Shown piece by piece: positions 41,713 through 48,542 of a stretch of DNA of 64,000 bases. This stretch comes from Halorussus salilacus (lineage in GTDB: Archaea > Halobacteriota > Halobacteria > Halobacteriales > Haladaptataceae), in contig NZ_CP099993.1 in the NCBI RefSeq assembly GCF_024138125.1, positions 1,054,001 through 1,118,000 on the forward strand, given 5' to 3'. Every line of letters starts with the position of its first letter. Position 1 is the stretch's first letter. A program made the position numbers and the translations under genes. The notes beneath the pieces were generated by a model, which was not told the origin of the DNA, searched no databases, and was given only the letters and a program-made list of their open reading frames with translations.

Positions 41713-43932
41713 ATGAGCGAGGTATCGAGTGACGGACCATCCGGAGACGAAACACCGTCGCCGGAGGTCCCACCCCCCATCCCGCCCGATGACCCCGAGG
41801 CGTGGTACGCCCCGGACGTGCGCGCCCAGTACGAACTCCACCCCGGCGTGGTCGCGACCATCCGTGATACCGACGACGGCTTCGACTATCTGGTCCGGGA
41901 GCCGTCGCTGTCGCCCGCGGGCGAGGACGCCCTCGCCCGCGTCGCCGACCACTTCTCGACCGCGAACCTCGAGCGGCCGCTGACCCGCGAGGGCGCGACC
42001 GAGCGCATGGCCGCCGGGTTCGACCCGAAGTACCGCCGGATAATCGACCGGCTGACCGACCTGCCGCCCGACGCCCGCAGGCGGGTCGAGTACCGCGCGC
42101 TCCGGGACCTGCGGTGTCTGGGCGACCTCACGCCGCTGGCGCTCGACGACGGCATCGAGGTCGCCGACACCGCGGGCGAGAACCTCGTGGTCCACACCGA
42201 CGACTACGCGCCCGCCGACACCCGCCTCCCGTCCGACGCCGACTTCCTGGAGCGGTTCGCCAGCGAGCGCGTCGAGACCCACACCGTCGACTTCCGGAGC
42301 TTCCGGGTCCCGGTAGTCGTCTATCGCGAGCACTTGCTCGCGAACGACGCCTTCACGACCAAGTACGCCGTGCTCGAACCCGACCTCCTGCCGGGCGACG
42401 AGGAACTGATACGGGAGTGCAAGGACCGCATCTGGGAGACCAACGTCGACGGCGTGGTCGAGGACCGCGCGGCGTTCGTCCGCGAGCGCGCCCGGACCTT
42501 CCTCTCGCGGCGGTTGACCGCGCGCAACACCCGGGCGTGGCTCGACGCCGCCGCCTACCGGGCCCGGACCGCGCTCGCGGAGTACGACCTAGCGGTCCCG
42601 CCCGTCAACCACCGGTTCTCGACCGACCGGCTCTCGGACCTCGTCTACTACGTGATGCGCGACTTCGTGGGCCACGGCAAGCTCACGATTCCGATTCGCG
42701 ACGACCTCTTAGAGGACATCGAGGCCAACCGGGTCGACGAGCGCATCAAGGTGGTGCCCCGCGGCCGGGAGATCGGTCACGGCGAGCGCATCCCGACGAA
42801 CCTCCGGTTCGAGGACGAGTCGGCGTTCGTCAACGTCGTGACCCAGATGGCCGCGAGCGACGGCACCGAACTCAACGCCTCGAACCCCAGCGCGAAGGTC
42901 AACCTCGACCCGGCGGGCGTTCCGGACGGGACCACCATCCGGTGTGCGGTCGCGCTGGGCGTCATCAGCGAGGACGGCCCCCACATCTCCATCCGCAAGC
43001 AGGCCCCCGAGGCGATGACGCCCGTGGACCTGCTCGAATCCGACAGCCTCTCGACCGAGATGGTGACCCTGCTCTGGCAGGCCTACGAGCACCACGGCGT
43101 CGTGCTGTTCTCGGGGCCGACCGGCGCGGGCAAGACCACGCTGATGAACGCTCACATGCCGTTCGTGCCCTACCGCGACCGACCCATCTCCATCGACGAG
43201 GGGTCCCGAGAGGTGCGCCTGCCCCACGAGACGGGCGTCTCGCTCACCACCCGCGACCACGAGAGCGACTACAAGCGGGTCACGATGGCCGACCTCATGA
43301 CCGAGTGCAACTACCTGAATCCCGACGTGGAGGTCATCGCGGAGATAAACACGCCCGCGAGCTTCGAGACGTTCGCCGAGACGCTCAACACCGGCCACGG
43401 CGTCATCGGGACGACCCACGCCGAGGACGTCGAGAAGCTGGTCAACCGCGTCATCGAGCAGGGCCTGCCCTCGTACCTCCTGCAGGAACTCGACCTCGTG
43501 GTCTTCCCCCAGCGCGTCGACGGCGAGCGCTACGTCGGCGAGGTTGTCGAACTCCTCACCGAGTCGGAGTTCGCGGACCTCGACTCGGCGCGCGCCCGCT
43601 GTGGGACCGTCCGAAAGGACGACGTGACCGTCTACTGGAACACTGTCGCGTGGCGCGATACGGAAGGAGAGTTCCACCTCGCGTACGACCACCCGCGACT
43701 CGACGGCGGAGGCGACGAGCGCGCTCGTCGCCTCCGCTTTTTCGACAGGCTCGCGAATCGGACCGACCGGACGGTCGAGGAGGTGGAAGCGGAGTTCCAC
43801 CGCAAGCACGGCTACGTCCAGTATCTGGAGCGGGAGGGCATGGACGACTTCGACGAACTGTTCGGGTTCCTCTCGGACCTCCAGACCAACGAGGCCGCGA
43901 CCGTCGAGCGGGCGGGGCGAGGAACTGTCTAA
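41713..43932 (+). CDS. type IV pilus/secretion ATPase (PilB/TadA-like)
   Basis: A 739-residue archaeal type II/IV secretion ATPase that powers assembly of pili or a related system at the membrane. Walker A GPTGAGKT is at residues 468-475; Walker B/Asp-box VEVIAEINTPASFETFAETLNTGHGVIGTTHAED follows. The N-terminal 250 residues are the usual archaeal helical domain. Near residues 665-676 a 32-nt perfect palindrome plus T5 (43706-43742) encodes an Arg/Glu/Gly insert. The membrane partner at 48543 is separated from it by a 4.6-kb insertion. The C-terminus EAATVERAGRGTV matches a short fragment at 48026-48070. Confidence 0.9.
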   Translation: MSEVSSDGPSGDETPSPEVPPPIPPDDPEAWYAPDVRAQYELHPGVVATIRDTDDGFDYLVREPSLSPAGEDALARVADHFSTANLERPLTREGATERMAAGFDPKYRRIIDRLTDLPPDARRRVEYRALRDLRCLGDLTPLALDDGIEVADTAGENLVVHTDDYAPADTRLPSDADFLERFASERVETHTVDFRSFRVPVVVYREHLLANDAFTTKYAVLEPDLLPGDEELIRECKDRIWETNVDGVVEDRAAFVRERARTFLSRRLTARNTRAWLDAAAYRARTALAEYDLAVPPVNHRFSTDRLSDLVYYVMRDFVGHGKLTIPIRDDLLEDIEANRVDERIKVVPRGREIGHGERIPTNLRFEDESAFVNVVTQMAASDGTELNASNPSAKVNLDPAGVPDGTTIRCAVALGVISEDGPHISIRKQAPEAMTPVDLLESDSLSTEMVTLLWQAYEHHGVVLFSGPTGAGKTTLMNAHMPFVPYRDRPISIDEGSREVRLPHETGVSLTTRDHESDYKRVTMADLMTECNYLNPDVEVIAEINTPASFETFAETLNTGHGVIGTTHAEDVEKLVNRVIEQGLPSYLLQELDLVVFPQRVDGERYVGEVVELLTESEFADLDSARARCGTVRKDDVTVYWNTVAWRDTEGEFHLAYDHPRLDGGGDERARRLRFFDRLANRTDRTVEEVEAEFHRKHGYVQYLEREGMDDFDELFGFLSDLQTNEAATVERAGRGTV
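43706..43742 (+). terminator. terminator-like palindrome plus T-run inside the pilB-like gene
   Basis: Perfect 16-bp arms 43706-43721 and 43722-43737 without a loop, followed by TTTTT (43738-43742). The form is that of an intrinsic terminator, but it lies within the coding frame. It may attenuate transcription or be a palindromic insertion. Confidence 0.5.
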
Positions 43933-44031
43933 GCCTCTTTGACGACGCATTTCATCTCCAAATCTAATTTATGTATTGGTTATAATTAGTCCCAAAACTT
44001 ATGTTGTTCTCCTCCGTCAGTATGTTTTGCA

Positions 44032-44184
44032 ATGTCACACGACATTCCCACTTCGCTCGAATCGGAGTACGAGCCCGCCCACAACGAGACCGACAAGCAA
44101 GTCGTCGTCGGAAGTTCGAGCTGTTACATCAGCGACGACCCGGTGTGTAACAGTCCGGGCGACGACTACGAAAAGCGCTTCTGA
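44032..44184 (+). CDS. candidate lanthipeptide precursor peptide
   Basis: A 50-residue peptide, too short for usual gene scans. Leader-like acidic part is residues 1-23 (SHDIPTSLESEYEPAHNETD). The probable core, from about residue 24, is VVVGSSSCYISDDPVCNSPG with Ser at 28-30, 34 and 41 and Cys at 31 and 39: the Ser plus Cys composition needed for two lanthionine rings. The remaining tail DDYEKRF is polar. It is 65 bp from the end of the convergent LanM gene and downstream of the ATPase gene. No double-Gly cleavage site is visible, so the leader boundary (perhaps after Gly27) is a guess. No exporter gene seen. Confidence 0.7.
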   Translation: MSHDIPTSLESEYEPAHNETDKQVVVGSSSCYISDDPVCNSPGDDYEKRF

Positions 44185-44249
44185 ACTGTCGGTCGACGGC
44201 CGGTCGACTCCGTTTTCACGACCACGCTACAGAGACCAGCCCCCGAGTG

Positions 44250-47200
44250 TCACTCCAGTCGCATCACGTTCGGCAGGGCGATGTCCCTGTCGCGAACCGT
44301 CAGCTGTAGCGCGACGTAGCCGACGCCCGCCAACCCGGTGAACAGACCGAACCGGGGAAGCATCGGCAGGTGATTTCCGATTCGGAACCGTCCTTCCGCC
44401 TCGGCGCGTTCGAGCGTCTTTTCGAACAGTGTCTCGCCCTTCGACGTGAGTTCGGGGTCCCCAAGGGTCTCGCCCGCGTCGACCATGACCAGCGCCCGTC
44501 CCATGGACCCACAACACAGCGAATCTTCCAGACTGGGTTCGGTTCGGAGATTCTCGCGGGGAATCGAGATGTCCGTCGGCACCTCGCGTCCGGCCGTCTC
44601 TGCGACTACGACGTGCCCGAGTGTGACTCCGACCGCACCGTTACACCAACCCCAGATGGTTCCGCTCTCGTCGTCGTACAGATTCTCGCATTCCGGGTCG
44701 GTCTCGCGTCGCCACCGTTCGGCGTCGCACCGGAGGGCATTCTCGCCGACGCGGGCGTACGTCTCCTCACCGGTCGCCGCGCTCAGTTTCACGAGCGCGG
44801 CCCCGATTCCGCCAGCGCCGTGTGCGAAGGCAAAACGCGGGTCGTTCCCCTCACTCGTGGGGATTCGATACCCGTCCCCAGTTTCGGCCGTCGCTTCCAG
44901 CAGGTGGTCACCACACCAGCGCGCGCGTTCGAGCGCGCCCCCGTCGCCCGTCCGCTCGTGTACAGCCAGTTGCGCGAGCAGTTCGCCAGCTGTGCCGCCG
45001 ACGACGTCGAGTTCTGTGTCCGACTCGATCTCCTCGCGGGTAGTCCGACCGGCGACGCTCCGCCCGGCTTCGAGCAGTTCCGAGTCGTCGAGCAGTTCAC
45101 CGGCTGTCACCAGCCCGTAAGCGACTGACCCCTTGCCGGTCGCCCCGCCGATTCGGAGGTGGTCTGCGTTTCCGTCCTCGAACGCGGTCTGAATCGGTTG
45201 CAGAACGCGGCGACTCCGGGCGGCGAGTCGGTCGTCGTCGCGGACGGCCGCCGCCGCTGCGAGGAACACCCCCACGCCAGCGTATCCTTCGTAGAGGTTC
45301 AGCTGCGGTTCTTGCAGGAGGAACGCGTCGTCGGGCGACGACCGCGCTAGCTCCGCCCACCGGTCGCTCCCATCTGGATATTCGGTTGTCACGTTCTCCA
45401 AGTGGGCCACGACGTTCGAGACGACCTCCGGAGTCGCGTCGGCGTCCGAGACCGACGCCCCCGAACTCGGTCCATTCTCGGACGGGGCGGCTACAGGGTC
45501 CGGGACCGTCGAACTCGTGAACGCGAGGTCGAGCAGTCGGAGTTGCGTCTCTATCCAGTGTTCGTCGAGGTCTTCGACGCGCTCGCAGGCGTGGTCGAGC
45601 GGCGACTGGTCCACGAACGCGCCTTGCGGTTCGCCGTGGCCGTCCCGAAGTTCGTGGCCGGTCGCATCGACGGTGAACCGCGGGATGGCGAACCGCCGGA
45701 GCGTCGCTTTCTCGGCTTCGACGCAGTTGATGAGGCCGTCTTCGCTCTCGGGAAGGAAAATCCGGTAGAGCGATTCGAGCGCGAACGACCGCTGGATTCC
45801 GGACCGAAGTTGCGAGGAGTACGCGCTCTCGATGAGTTTCGAACTGTAGTGGCCCGTCGGTCGGACCAGATACCGAATCTCACACCCCTCGAACGACCGG
45901 AGCGGCCCGTCTCGGAACCCCTCTCGGTCGGCCGAGATCGCGTCCACAGCGTCCCTGAATCCGCGTTTCAGTTCGTCGACATACTCCGAGGTCCCCCGAA
46001 TCTCGCCGTCGAGTCGGGGGAGGTTCGTTCCGTCGAGGCGGCGTTCGTCTCGGAACGACATCTCCATGCCGTCGGTGTTCGGATCGGAGAAGGCGGGTGA
46101 CTTCCGTTCGTACTCCACGTCGTCCAACTTCGTCAGCCCACTGTTCGTGACCGTCTGGGAGTCGCCCTCGGTGACCGCAGTCGTGAACGGCACGAGCACG
46201 GTTTCGAGAATCGACCGCTCGACGAGCGACGACAGCGCGGGCGACGACGGCGAAATTGGTGCGTCGAACCGCGGCGAGAGCACGGTTTCGTGGTCCACGA
46301 TGATCGGTTGGTCGCCCGCGGCGACGATGTTCTCCTGGTGGAGGTCGGTCGAGCCGAGGACAAACGCCAGCGCGCTCAGCGCGCCCATCCGCTCGAAGTA
46401 TCGCTCGACTCCCTCGGCCGAGTCGCACTCCGCGTGAGTGACGACCTCCATCCATCCGTAGTCGTCGCGGTCGAGGACGCGCGGCGCGTAGAGGTCCGGC
46501 ACGTCGGTATGTTCGTTCGTCCAATCGAGTACGTCGGCGAACGCTTGCTCGCCGCCGACCGACCGAGGCTTGTAGACGACCGAGCAGTCGGCTTCGAAGT
46601 CGATCCGCCAGACGATTTCGCCGTCGCCGTGTGGGTCGTCGGAGAGGGCGGCCACGTCGGCCACGCGACCGAGTTCCTCACCGTCGTTGAACTGCTCGGC
46701 CAGCACCCCGCCGTCTGCCGCCAGTCGTTCGTCCAGTCGACTCACGGCGGTGTGCCACTGTTCGACGATCCTACCGAGCAACTCGAAAAGCACGGGATAC
46801 GTCTCGAAGATGGCGTCGTAGTCTCCGTATCGCCGAACGAACTCGTCGTACACCGTCGTCGAGTCAGTCGTCTCCTCGAAGTCTGCGTCCGGGTACTCCC
46901 GTCGCTGGTACGCCTTGAACAGGATGAACAGCGGGTGCTGAAACGCGGTCGTCAGGCGTTCAAACAGCCAGTCGGTCAGCGAGTCGAGCGCGACCGACGA
47001 GAACTCGCTTTCAAGGTCGGTTCCCGCGGTTCCAGCGTCCGCGAGCGGTGCCACGAGGTCCACGAATGGCGACGTCTCGTATCTCGACGCGAGGGGTCGC
47101 GGTCGCTCCAGTTCGACCGCGCGCGCCACGACTTCACCGGCGGTTTCGAGCGCCGACGGGACGACATCGGAATCGCCCCGCTGGAGGGCCTCGAATCGCT

Positions 47201-47399
47201 CGCGCAGCCCCTCGACGGTGTACCCCGAGAGCGCGAGGCGTTCGGCGAACGCCCCTTCCGAATCGAACACGTCTCGCCAGTCGGCGAGGAACTCCTCGAA
47301 GTCGAACGCCGACGGGAGCGGCGGGTTCGCCTCAGAGTCGAGGTACGAATCGAGTGGCGTCGTCCGGGCGGCCGATTCCGAGAGGAGCGACTGTCGCAT
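44250..47399 (-). CDS. lanM: class II lanthipeptide synthetase LanM
   Basis: A 1049-residue LanM, which dehydrates Ser/Thr of a precursor peptide and then cyclises with Cys. N-terminal dehydratase (DUF4135) has CSVVYKPRSVGGEQAF, then FVLGSTDLHQENIVAAGDQPIIVDHETVL, a kinase-like active region. C-terminal LanC-type cyclase has FAHGAGGIGAAL, IWGWCNGAVGVTLGH (Cys about 919) and DSLCCGSMGRAL (Cys about 962-963). The CCG rather than CHG gives three Cys zinc ligands, as in ProcM-type cyclases. ATG 47399 is the start; TTAACTTA about 25-30 bp upstream fits a leaderless promoter. Convergent with the precursor gene. Confidence 0.92.
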   Translation of the reverse strand: MRQSLLSESAARTTPLDSYLDSEANPPLPSAFDFEEFLADWRDVFDSEGAFAERLALSGYTVEGLRERFEALQRGDSDVVPSALETAGEVVARAVELERPRPLASRYETSPFVDLVAPLADAGTAGTDLESEFSSVALDSLTDWLFERLTTAFQHPLFILFKAYQRREYPDADFEETTDSTTVYDEFVRRYGDYDAIFETYPVLFELLGRIVEQWHTAVSRLDERLAADGGVLAEQFNDGEELGRVADVAALSDDPHGDGEIVWRIDFEADCSVVYKPRSVGGEQAFADVLDWTNEHTDVPDLYAPRVLDRDDYGWMEVVTHAECDSAEGVERYFERMGALSALAFVLGSTDLHQENIVAAGDQPIIVDHETVLSPRFDAPISPSSPALSSLVERSILETVLVPFTTAVTEGDSQTVTNSGLTKLDDVEYERKSPAFSDPNTDGMEMSFRDERRLDGTNLPRLDGEIRGTSEYVDELKRGFRDAVDAISADREGFRDGPLRSFEGCEIRYLVRPTGHYSSKLIESAYSSQLRSGIQRSFALESLYRIFLPESEDGLINCVEAEKATLRRFAIPRFTVDATGHELRDGHGEPQGAFVDQSPLDHACERVEDLDEHWIETQLRLLDLAFTSSTVPDPVAAPSENGPSSGASVSDADATPEVVSNVVAHLENVTTEYPDGSDRWAELARSSPDDAFLLQEPQLNLYEGYAGVGVFLAAAAAVRDDDRLAARSRRVLQPIQTAFEDGNADHLRIGGATGKGSVAYGLVTAGELLDDSELLEAGRSVAGRTTREEIESDTELDVVGGTAGELLAQLAVHERTGDGGALERARWCGDHLLEATAETGDGYRIPTSEGNDPRFAFAHGAGGIGAALVKLSAATGEETYARVGENALRCDAERWRRETDPECENLYDDESGTIWGWCNGAVGVTLGHVVVAETAGREVPTDISIPRENLRTEPSLEDSLCCGSMGRALVMVDAGETLGDPELTSKGETLFEKTLERAEAEGRFRIGNHLPMLPRFGLFTGLAGVGYVALQLTVRDRDIALPNVMRLE

Positions 47400-47580
47400 G
47401 TGTGTTTCGACAGAGAAAGTATCGTAAGTTAAGAATTTTTGTCGGGCATTCGGACATAAGTGAAACCTCCGACAGATAAGCAAACTATATTTCACATCGT
47501 GTCTTCAGTGAGATACCGTTCGCGCGTCCCGTCTGTCTCCCCCTGATTATAATTTAATTTTAAATACTGGAAGGGGTAAA

Positions 47581-47765
47581 GTGGGCCATGAGCCCACCGA
47601 GGAGGACCGCGCGGTGAACGCCACTGGCGACGGATCGAGGACGCGCTCGCTCTCTGTCCTCGACCGCGCGGTCTACGCCCTGTTCTCCAGACATGCCGAC
47701 AGGTCGCGCCACGATGCCGACCGCAAGCGCTACCGCGCGACCGACGTGACCGCCAGCTTCGACGT
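47581..47765 (+). pseudogene. truncated 5' end of a second pilC-like gene
   Basis: Encodes LSVLDRAVYALFSRHADRSR and HDADRKRYRATDVTASFDV, which matches the N-terminus of the intact gene at 48543-50444, and the similarity includes the sequence before the start (GGCCATGA and GGAGGA). It stops abruptly after GCCAGCTTCGACGT at 47765; a short unrelated tail follows to a stop at 47790. Identity is high but not perfect, so this is a diverged allele rather than a fresh duplication. It is just after LanM and in the same orientation as pilB. Confidence 0.82.
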
Positions 47766-47979
47766 GTCCCTTCCAGCGGCGTCCTGCTAGCCGGTACTTC
47801 TCTTTCGTTCGGTCGGAGTTGTACTTCTCAAAGAGATACTCGGTCAGGAACGTCTCGTAGGTGTTATCGCCCTCGTACTGATCGTGGAATTGTTCAAGAC
47901 GTCGCTTGGGAGAAACGTCGTTTAACTGTTTATACACGCCCATCCGGTCCAACGGGTCTGGAGATTGCGTTCGAGTCAT
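47764..47979 (-). pseudogene. truncated integrase-like gene (N-terminal fragment)
   Basis: From ATG 47979 the frame encodes 72 residues: DPLDRMGVYKQLNDVSPKRR, then NTYETFLTEYLFEKYNSDRT and KEKYRLAGRRWKGH, which resembles the N-terminal SAM-like (core-binding) part of haloarchaeal tyrosine recombinases. It then runs directly into antisense pilC fragment sequence at 47764-47766, so the catalytic domain is missing. The family assignment is by pattern only. The breakpoint coincides exactly with the end of the pilC fragment. Confidence 0.5.
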
Positions 47980-47999
47980 GGTTCACGGGCCACTTGTTT

Positions 48000-48024
48000 G
48001 CGGCCGTCACCCGTTGACGGCCGC
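48000..48024. repeat. 10-bp inverted repeat next to the pilB fragment
   Basis: Perfect arms GCGGCCGTCA (48000-48009) and TGACGGCCGC (48015-48024), 5-nt loop, immediately before the pilB 3' fragment. Possible recombination or insertion scar. Confidence 0.5.
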
Positions 48025-48025
48025 G

Positions 48026-48070
48026 AACGACGAGGCCGCGACTGTGGAGCGCGTGAAGCGGGAGACGTGA
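48026..48070 (+). pseudogene. 3' end fragment of a second pilB-like gene
   Basis: Fifteen codons NDEAATVERVKRET plus TGA match the end of the intact pilB-like protein (NEAATVERAGRGTV), including the characteristic EAATVER. Upstream bases do not continue the match, so the fragment is short. Its position, before a full pilC-like gene, is where the 3' end of an original pilB would be. Confidence 0.6.
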
Positions 48071-48107
48071 CTGAACTCTTCGCTCGAAAAATGGGGGACA
48101 GTCGATG

Positions 48108-48362
48108 CTACCCTGCGCACCGACAACCGTCGTAGCAGTCGTACGGACAGTCACTGCAGTCGTACACGCAACAGTCCGGGTTCTCCTCGCAGAACCCGTC
48201 GTCCGGTTCGACTTCTTCGAGTCCGTTCTCCGTCACGCGATACTTGAACTCGACGTCGTCGAGATTCTTCGGTTCGGAATCCGATGCGCCTGCGGCACCC
48301 ACCAGCGCGAAGGTCGACCCTGCACCGGCGGCGAGTCGCTTGAGTGCGGTACGTCGTTTCAT
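48108..48362 (-). CDS. Tat-exported Cys-rich small peptide
   Basis: An 84-residue precursor from ATG 48362. The N-terminus MKRRTALKRLAAGAGSTFAL is a Tat signal ending near GAAGASDSEP. The mature part is about 55 residues: an acidic KNLDDVEFKYRVTENGLEEV section, then a Cys-dense tail with nine Cys in the last 27 residues (CEENPDCCVYDCSDC, then CYDGCRCAG). A Tat leader with a Cys-rich C-terminal peptide is also the layout of some halocins (for example C8), but I see no sequence match, so a metal-binding or antimicrobial peptide are both possible. It is opposite in strand to the pilus operon. Confidence 0.7.
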   Translation of the reverse strand: MKRRTALKRLAAGAGSTFALVGAAGASDSEPKNLDDVEFKYRVTENGLEEVEPDDGFCEENPDCCVYDCSDCPYDCYDGCRCAG

Positions 48363-48542
48363 GAACGACCACATCAGCATTTCTCGTCATAAATAATTAA
48401 TTTTCTGCCTAACTATATTGTGTTAACATCTAATCCGATTTCGAACTGCTCTTCCGATTCGTTCACCATCCATATCGCTAAACCTTAAGTACCAGAGCGA
48501 AGAGAGGAACGGCCATGAACGCGACTGGAGGAGGACGACGGA

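Noticed and set aside
44370-45128. Plus-strand frames inside lanM
   Set aside because: Antisense to the LanC-type cyclase domain of LanM, which has all motifs.
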